Below are positions 16,685 to 24,823 of a DNA stretch of 64,000 bases, one piece after another (position 1 is the stretch's first letter; every line of letters starts with the position of its first letter). This DNA is from Acidobacteriota bacterium (GTDB lineage: Bacteria; Acidobacteriota; Vicinamibacteria; Vicinamibacterales; UBA8438). The DNA lies in assembly GCA_009838525.1 (NCBI GenBank), contig VXRJ01000018.1, forward strand, positions 521,087 through 585,086, in the 5' to 3' direction. The translations under genes and the position numbers were made by a program. The notes under the pieces are model-generated. The model was not told where the DNA came from, searched no databases, and saw only the letters and a list, made by a program, of their open reading frames with translations.

Positions 16685-18016
16685 ATGGAAGTGGGTAACC
16701 GGATCTCGCGTCGCAGATTCCTGGCCGCGGCATCTGCGGCTTCGGTGATGATCGTGCCGCGTCACGTTCTCGGCGGGCGCGGCACGCAGGCGCCGAGCGA
16801 CACGCTCAACATCGCGGGAATCGGCGTGGGTGGCCGCGGACGGGCCGACGTGCGGGGCTGCGACAGCGAGAACATCGCGGCCCTGTGCGACGTGGATCTG
16901 GGCTTTGCCGCGCGCACCTTCCGCGAGTTTCCGGACGCCCGCGTCTACCAGGACTACCGGCGGATGCTCGATCTCGAACCCGGTCTCGACGCGGTAATTG
17001 TCGCGACCCCGGACCACACGCACGCCGTGATCGCGATGGAGGTGATGAGGCGGGGCAAGCACGTCTTCTGCGAGAAGCCGCTGACGCGCACGGTGGCAGA
17101 GGCGCGCGCACTGGCCGCCGCGGCTCGTGAGCACGGCGTCGCGACGCAGATGGGGAACCAGGGACACGCGGGAGAGGGGACGCGCCAGATTCGCGAGTGG
17201 CTCGAGGCGGGGACCATCGGCACGGTGCGCGAGGTGCACTACTGGACCAACCGGCCCATCTGGCCGCAGGCCATCGAACGCCCGACGGAAGCTCACCATG
17301 CACCGCCGGGACTCGACTGGGATTTGTTTCTCGGGCCGGCGCCGCACCGCCCGTTTCACCCGGCCTATCACCCGTTCCGTTGGCGCGGTTGGTGGGACTA
17401 CGGCACTGGCGCGCTGGGGGATATTGCCTGTCACGCCATGGACGCCGCGTTCTGGGCTCTCGAACTCGGGCAACCGACGCGCATCGAGGCGGAGACCACG
17501 CCTCTCTTCAAGGAAACGGCACCAGCCGTCTCACGCATCGTCTACGAGTTCCCGGCGCGCGGCGAGCGACCTCCGGTCCGGGTCGTCTGGCGCGACGGCA
17601 GCCTTGCGCCGCCGCGCCCGCCCCAGTTGGCCGACGGGGAACAGCTGCCGGGAGGGTCCAGCGGTCAATTGTTCGTGGGGGACGACGGCCTGATCGGCGC
17701 GGACATGTACGGCCGCGAGCCGCGCGCGTTTCCGACGGCGCTGCACGACGAGGTGACGGCCAGCCCGCCGCCAGAAAAGTACCCGCGGTCACCGGGTGTC
17801 TATCGGGAATGGATCGACGCCTGCAAGGGCCGTGGCGCCTCTGGTTCCAGCTTCGAAGAGCATGCCGGCCCGCTGACCGAGGTCGTGTTGCTCGGCAATC
17901 TGGCCGTGCGTAGCGGAGCCGCCATCGATTGGGACTCCGAGCGGATGCGCGTCTCGAACGTGCCTGAGGCGAACGCCTTCCTCGAAGAGGAGTACCGTGA
18001 AGGCTGGAGTCTGTGA
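16685..18016 (+). CDS. Gfo/Idh/MocA-family oxidoreductase with Tat signal
   Basis: A 443-residue protein opening with a twin-arginine signal (ISRRRFLAAASAAS) and then the NAD(P)-binding segment NIAGIGVGGRG. The family core follows: CDVD, YQDYRRML, VIVATPDHTHA and HVFCEKPLTRTVAEA with the Glu-Lys-Pro motif, then MGNQGHAGEGTRQIREW. Such enzymes oxidise or reduce sugar hydroxyls or act as glycosidase-like enzymes. The Tat-exported type is frequent in Acidobacteriota, Planctomycetota and Bacteroidota and is linked to glycan use. Substrate unknown. A 34-bp gap to the next gene suggests co-transcription. Confidence 0.9.
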   Translation: MEVGNRISRRRFLAAASAASVMIVPRHVLGGRGTQAPSDTLNIAGIGVGGRGRADVRGCDSENIAALCDVDLGFAARTFREFPDARVYQDYRRMLDLEPGLDAVIVATPDHTHAVIAMEVMRRGKHVFCEKPLTRTVAEARALAAAAREHGVATQMGNQGHAGEGTRQIREWLEAGTIGTVREVHYWTNRPIWPQAIERPTEAHHAPPGLDWDLFLGPAPHRPFHPAYHPFRWRGWWDYGTGALGDIACHAMDAAFWALELGQPTRIEAETTPLFKETAPAVSRIVYEFPARGERPPVRVVWRDGSLAPPRPPQLADGEQLPGGSSGQLFVGDDGLIGADMYGREPRAFPTALHDEVTASPPPEKYPRSPGVYREWIDACKGRGASGSSFEEHAGPLTEVVLLGNLAVRSGAAIDWDSERMRVSNVPEANAFLEEEYREGWSL

Positions 18017-18050
18017 CGCGTCCGGGCGTCTGGTTCTTCCGGGCAGGTAA

Positions 18051-18629
18051 GTGCAAACCGCGGCGCTAGCGGTTACCGTGTTGCTGATCGTCCCGACAGC
18101 CGGCGATCAGCGGATTGAGGCGGCACGGGATGCGGTCAGCTTCTGGAACGCCAGGTTGGCGGAGTTGGAAGTTGCCACCCGCCTCGACGGACCGCGCGTC
18201 GTAGTGGCCCCGCCGGAACTGCGTGACATCGAGAACTACGCGCGTCGGGTTGCTCAGCGCGCGGTCCGCCTTCCGGCAGGAGATGCGGAACCCGATGCGC
18301 CAGCGGAGGTGACGAACCTCGACGCCGATGTCATCCTGCTGCTGTCGGCGCAGGACATCCTGTCGTACGCTTGGCCGCTTCCGCGCATCGAACCGCCGCG
18401 CTACCTGGTTGTCATCCGTTCCGTCCGCGGTCCCGACCGGGGCGATGCGATGGTCACCCGACATGTCGTAGCGCACGAGCTGGGGCACACGCTCGGTCTG
18501 CTGCACAACGAGGAGCCCGATACGCTGATGTGCGGCCCATGTCAGCCGCTGCTGTCGATTCCCGACGAGACGGGTTACTTGCCCCTGACGGACAGCGAGC
18601 GGGCGCGCCTGCGCGCCCTGCACCCCTGA
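18051..18629 (+). CDS. Secreted metzincin-type metalloprotease-like protein
   Basis: A 192-residue protein with a short signal peptide (residues 1-17) and the extended zinc motif HELGHTLGLLH at about 143-153, which is HExxHxxGxxH, the metzincin signature. A Met-turn candidate (TLMCG) follows a few residues later. The catalytic Glu and three His ligands are all present. Matrixin and archaemetzincin families both use this pattern; the short spacing to the Met-turn is unusual. GTG start at 18051, 34 bp after the oxidoreductase. Substrate unknown. Confidence 0.72.
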   Translation: MQTAALAVTVLLIVPTAGDQRIEAARDAVSFWNARLAELEVATRLDGPRVVVAPPELRDIENYARRVAQRAVRLPAGDAEPDAPAEVTNLDADVILLLSAQDILSYAWPLPRIEPPRYLVVIRSVRGPDRGDAMVTRHVVAHELGHTLGLLHNEEPDTLMCGPCQPLLSIPDETGYLPLTDSERARLRALHP

Positions 18630-18631
18630 CC

Positions 18632-18677
18632 GGCGAGCCCGCCTTCCGTCACCCCTGGCGAGCCCGCCGAGTGACGG
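18632..18677. repeat. Direct and inverted repeats between converging genes
   Basis: GGCGAGCCCGCC occurs twice, at 18632-18643 and 18657-18668, each preceded by a CACCCCTG-like stretch, so the unit looks duplicated. CCGTCAC (18646-18652) and GTGACGG (18671-18677) form a perfect inverted repeat around 18 nt. The block fills the space between the protease stop and the converging esterase stop and could serve as a bidirectional terminator. Confidence 0.5.
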
Positions 18678-19661
18678 CTACTCGTTGGACGTGGCGGACG
18701 TCAGCCCATGTTCACCCAGGAACCGGCGGATGGTGTTGTAGATCATCTGATTCTGGTCGGGCGTAAAGCCGCCGTGGCCACCGCCGGGGATGGTCAGCAA
18801 CTGGTTCGGGGCGCCCGCGTCGTCGAGCGCTTCATGCAGGCGGGTCGCGTGGTCGTAGGGGACGATCGAATCGGCGTCGCCGTGGATCGTCAGGATGGGC
18901 GGCAGGTCGCCCCGGATGTAGTGCGTCGGGGATACGCGTGTCGCGACGTCGTTACGGTCGGGACGGCTGCCGAGCCAGGCCTCGGTGAAATTGCCGGATG
19001 TGCCGGGCGTCCGGTTTGCCAAGTCGTGGACGTCGGTGATCCCGTACCAATTGACGATCGCCGCCACCTTCAGTTCGGCGGTCGACGTGTTGCCGGTCGT
19101 CCACACCCGGCGTCGGTCTCCCGGGCACTGCGCGTCGAGGCCGGCCGAGGCGGGAAGCACGCCGGTCGTGAGCGCGAGGTGGCCGCCAGCGGAGTTGCCC
19201 GTCACGACGATTCGCTCGACATCGAAGTTGAACCCCTCGGCATTCCGGTAGATCCAGCGCAGCGCGCAACGGCAATCCTCCACTGCGGCCGGCGCGTGCG
19301 CCGCGTCGGCCAAGCGGTAGGAGACGTTCACCACGGCCCAGCCCATCTCGAGATAGGGAAGGAAGGTGAGCGCCGATGCTTCCTTGCTGCCGTTCGTCCA
19401 GCCACCGCCATGGATGTACATCAGCGTTGGGGCCGGGCCCGATGCGCCGCGCGGCCGGTAGACGTCCAGGGTCAGGTCGCGCCCGTCGGCGCGGTGGTAG
19501 ACGACGTTCGGCGTGAGTTGGTAACTCGTGGCGACGCGCACGAACGCCGCCGCGGCATCGCCTCCCTGCGCCGCGGCGGACGGCGTGAAGCCTGGGGCCA
19601 TCAGCAGCATGCCCACCAAACCGTAGGTCGCAGGTCGAGCAGCAGTCGTCGTTATCGCCAT
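18678..19661 (-). CDS. Secreted alpha/beta-hydrolase, esterase/lipase (BD-FAE-like)
   Basis: A 327-residue protein with a signal peptide (hydrophobic segment at about 10-30, Ala-rich end near SAAAQG). It has the HGGG oxyanion motif in MYIHGGGWTNG, the nucleophile elbow GNSAGG (Ser), the acid in HGDADSIVPYD and a catalytic His in GGGHGGF. Proteins of this type hydrolyse acetyl, feruloyl or other short esters. Its start overlaps the enolase-like stop by 10 bp, so the two are translationally linked, though a functional link is not obvious. Confidence 0.88.
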   Translation of the reverse strand: MAITTTAARPATYGLVGMLLMAPGFTPSAAAQGGDAAAAFVRVATSYQLTPNVVYHRADGRDLTLDVYRPRGASGPAPTLMYIHGGGWTNGSKEASALTFLPYLEMGWAVVNVSYRLADAAHAPAAVEDCRCALRWIYRNAEGFNFDVERIVVTGNSAGGHLALTTGVLPASAGLDAQCPGDRRRVWTTGNTSTAELKVAAIVNWYGITDVHDLANRTPGTSGNFTEAWLGSRPDRNDVATRVSPTHYIRGDLPPILTIHGDADSIVPYDHATRLHEALDDAGAPNQLLTIPGGGHGGFTPDQNQMIYNTIRRFLGEHGLTSATSNE

Positions 19662-21001
19662 CGCTGTTTCTCCTTCAGGACGCCATCGGCAGATTGAGTT
19701 CCGGGGCGTGCCGGACGCAACGCCGAGGCGCCGGCAAATCTGGCGTCACCGCCGAGCGCCTCCTCGATCCGGAGCATTTCGTTCCACTTCGCCATCCGTT
19801 CCGATCGGGCAAACGAACCCACCTTGAGCTGGCCGGCGCTCCACCCAACCGCGAGATGGGCGATTGTGACATCTTCCGTCTCTCCGGAGCGCGCGGAGAC
19901 GATCGTAGCGAAATCCGCGGCAACAGCTGCGTCGAGCGCGGCGCGGGTTTCGGTGATCGTACCCGCCTGATTCGGCTTGACGAGGAGGGCGTTGCAGGCG
20001 CAGGTTCGAGCCGCATCGGCGACGCGCGCCGCATTGGTCACGAGATAGTCGTCGCCGACGACCTGCACACGGTGGCCGACGGCGGCCGTGAAGCGCCGCA
20101 TGCCGTCGGCGTCCGTCTCCGCGAGGGGGTCCTCGACGGAGGCGATCGGATAACGGTCGATCCAATCGATCAGCATCTCCGCCAGGCCGTCGCTGTCGAC
20201 GTCCTGTCCGTCGAGACCGAGAACGTATCGCCCCCCCCGGTAGAAGGTCGACGCGGCGACGTCGAGCGAGATGGCCATTTCTTCACCCGGCCGCCGCCCC
20301 GCCGACTCGATGGCCTGGACCAGTTGCTCGATCGCGCTCTCGTTCGTGTCGAACGCGGGCCACCAGCCTCCTTCATCCGCGACGCCCTGCAGGCGTCCCG
20401 CTTCCTCCATCTGCCTTCCAGCCACACGGTAGACATCGGCCGTCCAGTCGAGGGCCTCGGCGAACGAGGTTGCGCCTACCGGCATCACCATCACATCCTG
20501 AAGGTCCGCCCGGCCGCGAGCATGTGCTCCGCCGCCGAAGATCTGTATTTCGGGCAGCGGCAGGATGGCCGGCGCATCACCCAGGAGATGACTCCAGAGC
20601 GGCAAGGGTTCGGCCGCGGCCGCGGCATGGAGGACCGCCATCGACACGGCGATTAGCGCATTGCCCCCGAGGCGGCTCCGGCTGTTCGTGCCATCGAGAT
20701 CGACGAGCGTCCGATCAATGGCAGTCTGAGCGCCTGCGTCCAGCCCAAGGAGGGCTCGCCGGATTACGCCGTTGACGTTCCGGACGGCGCCGCTAACGCC
20801 GTACCCGCCGAACGCATCACCTCCGTCACGAAGGTCGACCGCCTCGCCGCTCCCGGTTGATGCTCCCGCCGGTGCGATGGCGCGGCCCACGGCGCCGTTC
20901 GACAGGCCCACCTCCACCTCTATTGTCGGCCGCCCGCGTGAGTCCCAGACGCGCCGTGCGGTCACCTGCGTGATGGATCTCGCGTCGATCGATGCTGACA
21001 T
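19652..21001 (-). CDS. Divergent enolase-family protein
   Basis: A 449-residue protein clearly of the enolase family: WDSRGRPTIEVEV at the N-terminus, the GASTG catalytic loop, VADEGGW with Glu210, SLDVAAS, the metal Glu290 in SVEDPLAE, GDDYLVTN, Lys342 in LVKPNQAGT, SGETED and Lys393 in LKVGSFARSERMAKWNE. Two normally invariant positions differ: the Glu of the usual QEFM segment is Asp169, and the His of the usual SHRSGETED segment is Ala371. The usual NGGSHA motif reads GGGAHA. It may be a weak or altered enolase, and a canonical eno may exist elsewhere. Between a phosphotransferase (abutting) and an esterase (10-bp overlap). Confidence 0.85.
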   Translation of the reverse strand: MSASIDARSITQVTARRVWDSRGRPTIEVEVGLSNGAVGRAIAPAGASTGSGEAVDLRDGGDAFGGYGVSGAVRNVNGVIRRALLGLDAGAQTAIDRTLVDLDGTNSRSRLGGNALIAVSMAVLHAAAAAEPLPLWSHLLGDAPAILPLPEIQIFGGGAHARGRADLQDVMVMPVGATSFAEALDWTADVYRVAGRQMEEAGRLQGVADEGGWWPAFDTNESAIEQLVQAIESAGRRPGEEMAISLDVAASTFYRGGRYVLGLDGQDVDSDGLAEMLIDWIDRYPIASVEDPLAETDADGMRRFTAAVGHRVQVVGDDYLVTNAARVADAARTCACNALLVKPNQAGTITETRAALDAAVAADFATIVSARSGETEDVTIAHLAVGWSAGQLKVGSFARSERMAKWNEMLRIEEALGGDARFAGASALRPARPGTQSADGVLKEKQRWR

Positions 21002-22033
21002 CTAGCGCGCTTCTTCCAGTGTGTCGGCCCACGCGGCCGGGATCGGGGCGAGCGCCGGAACCGGCTCCAGCAGGAATCGGCGGGCCGTCCGGCGAACCTG
21101 GTTGCGACCAGTGTCGCCGGTGACGTACTCCACTGGCGACTTGCCGTCGACACGCGCCAGGAACAGCCCGGGGAGGAGATGTGCCGTCCGTTCCTCAAGT
21201 TCCGCGCTCGGCTCCCAGCTCACACCCTGAAGATAGGAGTCGGCGAGCGCCTCGAAGGCATCGAGGAAGCGCCCGCTCGCCGCGGGCGTCCAAAGACACT
21301 TCAGCAGCAGGTGGTTCAAGCAGAACGCGAGATCGAACGCCGGGTCGCCGTACCAGGCGCATTCGGCGTCGAGGAAGATCGGACCGTCCGGCCCTACCAG
21401 AATGTTTTTCGGACTGACGTCGCCATGGACCAGCGCCCGCTTCGTTGCTGCCGTCTTCGTGGCGAGGGCGCGCAGCCGCGGCGCCAATTCAGGGTGGCGG
21501 TCCGCTGTGGCCAGCAGGTACGGCTCCAGCCGGATGGCCAGGAAGATATCGTCCGTTCGAAAGCGCGCGGCGATTTCCTCCCGTCCGGCGGTGGCCGCAT
21601 GTATCGCGGCAAGGCGCTCGCCGACGGCGCGGGCGGTCGATATGCGAACGTCGCCGTTTCGGAGTTGCGCCTTCCAGAGGGGGTGCGTATGTGGATCGAG
21701 GAACCCCATTGCGAAGCAGCCTGCGCGCGCGTCCTGGGCGACGAGGGGAGGTACGGACCCGGGAACGATTCGCGCCGCCTCCCGCATCCAGGCCCACTCG
21801 TACCCGTTTCGTTCCACCGGCGCCTCCCACATCGCCGCGACCTTCAAGCGTGGCAGCGCCCGCTTGACGCAGAGGGGACCGGTTGGAAGATCGACACGCC
21901 AGATATCGGAGGAGACGCCGCCCGGTAATGGCGTGAGCGGAGGAGAGGCCGTCGCATCGATCAGGTTCATGCGGCGCAAGGCGTCCAGAATGGCGTCCGG
22001 ATGGGTCACGCAGCGCGTATGATACCGGCGCAC
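21002..22033 (-). CDS. Aminoglycoside-phosphotransferase-family kinase-like protein
   Basis: A 343-residue APH/choline-kinase-fold protein. The catalytic loop is HGDVSPKNILVG (Asp and Asn, about residues 205-216), followed by the metal Asp in IFLDAECAWYGDPAFDLAF. The N-lobe has LPGGVSSDIWRVDL and the ATP Lys in LCVKRAL. The family phosphorylates small molecules; the substrate here is unknown and antibiotic resistance should not be assumed. GTG starts at 22033 or 22009 are possible. It abuts the enolase-like gene, so a phosphorylated product for that enzyme is conceivable but speculative. Confidence 0.82.
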   Translation of the reverse strand: MRRYHTRCVTHPDAILDALRRMNLIDATASPPLTPLPGGVSSDIWRVDLPTGPLCVKRALPRLKVAAMWEAPVERNGYEWAWMREAARIVPGSVPPLVAQDARAGCFAMGFLDPHTHPLWKAQLRNGDVRISTARAVGERLAAIHAATAGREEIAARFRTDDIFLAIRLEPYLLATADRHPELAPRLRALATKTAATKRALVHGDVSPKNILVGPDGPIFLDAECAWYGDPAFDLAFCLNHLLLKCLWTPAASGRFLDAFEALADSYLQGVSWEPSAELEERTAHLLPGLFLARVDGKSPVEYVTGDTGRNQVRRTARRFLLEPVPALAPIPAAWADTLEEAR

Positions 22034-22077
22034 GTTGACGCCTTCGGGATTGCATCCTCCCAGGCGCGCTGATCACC

Positions 22078-23022
22078 ATGAAGGTGCTCTGCCACTACGC
22101 GGCCAGCCGTGACTTCGAACGCCGGTTCGCGAACCTGGCGCCGGACGCCGTCGAATTGGCGATCTGCCCGGTCGAGGATCTGGACCGCTACCACCGCCTG
22201 ATCGGCGACACGGACGTGCTCTGGCACGTTCTGCTGCCGCTGAGCGCGGAGATGATTGAGGCGGGGCCGTCCCTCCGCCTGATCCAGAAGATCGGGATCG
22301 GCGTGAACACGATCGACCTCGAGGCCGCGCGCCGCCGCGGCATTCCCGTCTGCAACATGCCGGGAACCAACACGCAGGCCGTCGCGGAGGCAACCCTGCT
22401 GCTGATGCTCGGGGCGCTTCGCCGCGCCGCTCAGGTCGACAGGACTACACGCGTGGGGAACGGCTGGGCACTGCAGACGGCATTGCAGGACGACTGCGGG
22501 GAGGTGGCGGGCCGGACGGTCGGCCTGATCGGCTTCGGCGCCGTTGCGCAGCGGCTGGCGCCGGTCCTCGCGGCGATGGGCGCGCGCGTCCTGTACGTGA
22601 GCCGGACGCCCAAGCCGGATGCGGCGGGGGAGCGGGTGCCGCTCGACCGGCTCCTGTCGGAAAGCGACATCGTTTCGCTGCACCTTCCGATCACGCCGGA
22701 AACGGAGCGCTTGATCGACGCTGCGGCGATCGAACGGATGAAGCCGGGCGCGGTGATCGTCAACACGGCGCGAGGCGGGCTGATCGATGAGGCGGAGCTG
22801 GTGGCGGCGCTGAGCGATGGCCGGATCGCCGCGGCCGGTCTGGACGTCTACGAAGCCGAACCCGCACCAGCGACGAATCCCCTCTTTGCCATGGAGAATG
22901 TGATCGTTGCGCCGCACCTGGCCTGGCTGACGCGCGAGACGATCGAGCGGAGCCTTGCGGTGGCGCTGGAGAACTGCCGCCGCCTGGGGGCGGGAGACGA
23001 GCTGCTGCACCGCGTCGTCTAA
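22078..23022 (+). CDS. D-isomer-specific 2-hydroxyacid dehydrogenase
   Basis: A 314-residue NAD-dependent dehydrogenase of the phosphoglycerate/glycerate dehydrogenase family. It has IGIGVNTIDLEAA, the Rossmann motif VGLIGFGAVAQRL at about 142-154, SLHLPITPETERLI, and VNTARGGLIDEAELV with the catalytic Arg. The catalytic His lies in APHLAWLT. Length is normal and no signal peptide is seen, so it is cytosolic. Divergent from the kinase-like gene with 44 bp between; 54 bp upstream of the quinoprotein. Its substrate could be a hydroxyacid from periplasmic oxidation (inference). Confidence 0.9.
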   Translation: MKVLCHYAASRDFERRFANLAPDAVELAICPVEDLDRYHRLIGDTDVLWHVLLPLSAEMIEAGPSLRLIQKIGIGVNTIDLEAARRRGIPVCNMPGTNTQAVAEATLLLMLGALRRAAQVDRTTRVGNGWALQTALQDDCGEVAGRTVGLIGFGAVAQRLAPVLAAMGARVLYVSRTPKPDAAGERVPLDRLLSESDIVSLHLPITPETERLIDAAAIERMKPGAVIVNTARGGLIDEAELVAALSDGRIAAAGLDVYEAEPAPATNPLFAMENVIVAPHLAWLTRETIERSLAVALENCRRLGAGDELLHRVV

Positions 23023-23076
23023 GGACATCCGCGGCTGAAGTATCATCGCGGGAATGCCGTCCCGGCGGAGGGAGGA

Positions 23077-24705
23077 ATGCCCATGTCCCGCATTGCAACG
23101 GCCGTCGCGCTGCTTGCTTCCCTATCGGTTGTCGCCGTCGCGCAGGAGGCGGACGTGCCCCGTTTCGAGCCTGTCACGTGGGAGCGCCTGGTGAACGCGG
23201 CCGACGAACCGCACAACTGGTTGATGTACAACGGCACCCTCGACGCCAGACGATTCAGCCGTCTCGATCAGGTCAACACCACGAACGTGGCGAACCTCGA
23301 GTTGAAATGGGCCTACAACATCCGGGCTCTCGATCGGGCCGAGACGACGCCGCTCGTGGTCGACGGCGTGATGTTCATCACGGAATCGCCGAGCAACGTC
23401 ACCGCGGTAGATGCCACCAACGGGCGACCTTACTGGCGCTACGTGCATCCCCTGCCCGAGGACATTCGGATCTGCTGCGGGCGGAACAACCGAGGCGTCG
23501 CCATTCTTGGGGAAACGCTTTACATGAGCACGCTGGACGCCCACCTCGTGGCAATCGATGCGCGAAGCGGCAGCGTTATCTGGGACGCCGAGGTGGCCAA
23601 CTACCAAGCCGGCTACAGCAAGACCGCGGCGCCGCTCGTCGTGAAGGACAAGGTGGTGACCGGGATCGCGGGGGGCGAATTCGGAATCCGGGGCTTCCTT
23701 GATTCCTACGACGCGGCTACGGGCGAACTCCACTGGCGGACCTACACCATCCCCGGGCCGGACGAGCCCGGCAACCAGACGTGGGCGGGCGAGTCGTGGC
23801 GGACGGGCGGATCGCCCACCTGGATTACCGGTTCGTACGATCCGGAGCTGAACCTGGTGTACTGGGGGACTGGCAACCCTGGACCCGACTGGAACGGCGA
23901 TGTCCGGCTGGGCGATAACCTCTATTCCGATTCGGTACTCGCACTGGACGGAGACACCGGCGAGATGGCGTGGTACTTCCAATTCACCCCGCACGACGTG
24001 CACGACTGGGACGCCATCCAGATCCCAGTGCTCGCCGATATCGAAATGGAGGGCGAGACGCGCCAGACGATGCTCTGGGCGAACCGCAACGCCTTCTATT
24101 ACACGCTCGACCGCGTTACCGGCGAGTTTCTTCTCGGCAAGCCGTTTGCGCTGCAGACCTGGGCGGAAGGGCTGGACGAGAACGGACGGCCGATCCGCCT
24201 TCCCAACACCGCGCCGACCGTTGAAGGAACCGTGGTGGCGCCGACCGCCGGTGGCGCAACGAATTGGTGGTCGCCATCGTTCAGCCCGGAAACCGGCCTG
24301 CTCTACGTCAACACCTTCGACGGCGAAGGGGAGTTCTTCACTCGGGAAGAGGAGTACGAGGAAGGGGAGCGCTACACCGGCGGCGGCGTGCAGTCGCCCA
24401 TGCCCGTCGACAATTACCGGAGCGCCATCCGCGCCCTTGAGCCAGCCACCGGCGACATAGCCTGGGAGTTCCCGATGAAACCGCGGGCACGGACCGGCGT
24501 GATGGCTACGGCGGGGGGTCTCGTGTTTGCCGCAACCGTCGACGGCTACTTCTTCGCCCTCGACGCCGACGACGGCACGGAACTCTGGAACATTCCGCTC
24601 GGCGGTCCCGTCAATGCGAACCCGATGACGTACGCGGTCGACGGCCGGCAGTACGTCACGATGACGGTTGGCAACGTCGTTTACACGTTCGGGCTGGCGG
24701 ACTGA
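23077..24705 (+). CDS. PQQ-dependent alcohol dehydrogenase (methanol/ethanol type quinoprotein), Asp-x-Asp type
   Basis: A 542-residue secreted eight-bladed propeller with a signal peptide (residues 1-22, cut near VAQE). The adjacent-cysteine pair is at Cys133-Cys134 (IRICCG), a hallmark of this family. The catalytic-base region is TPHDVHDWDA with Asp310 and Asp312. An extra Asp two residues after the catalytic Asp marks lanthanide-using members (XoxF-like), so lanthanide use is possible. No cytochrome domain is fused; electrons probably go to a separate cytochrome such as those encoded nearby. Shorter than MxaF/XoxF (about 600). Substrate unknown. Confidence 0.88.
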   Translation: MPMSRIATAVALLASLSVVAVAQEADVPRFEPVTWERLVNAADEPHNWLMYNGTLDARRFSRLDQVNTTNVANLELKWAYNIRALDRAETTPLVVDGVMFITESPSNVTAVDATNGRPYWRYVHPLPEDIRICCGRNNRGVAILGETLYMSTLDAHLVAIDARSGSVIWDAEVANYQAGYSKTAAPLVVKDKVVTGIAGGEFGIRGFLDSYDAATGELHWRTYTIPGPDEPGNQTWAGESWRTGGSPTWITGSYDPELNLVYWGTGNPGPDWNGDVRLGDNLYSDSVLALDGDTGEMAWYFQFTPHDVHDWDAIQIPVLADIEMEGETRQTMLWANRNAFYYTLDRVTGEFLLGKPFALQTWAEGLDENGRPIRLPNTAPTVEGTVVAPTAGGATNWWSPSFSPETGLLYVNTFDGEGEFFTREEEYEEGERYTGGGVQSPMPVDNYRSAIRALEPATGDIAWEFPMKPRARTGVMATAGGLVFAATVDGYFFALDADDGTELWNIPLGGPVNANPMTYAVDGRQYVTMTVGNVVYTFGLAD

Positions 24706-24823
24706 ACGCCCTTGTTGCGCGCCGACCCATCCCGTTCCGGCGAGGCCGGTTCCACCCTCACCGCGTGGCGGTGACCGGCGCGTGTGGTAGTGTCCGGGGA
24801 GACGAAACGGATGGAGGAAGACC

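Noticed and set aside
21002-22033. Antibiotic-resistance reading of the APH-fold gene.
   Set aside because: The fold is shared by many small-molecule kinases and nothing nearby suggests resistance.
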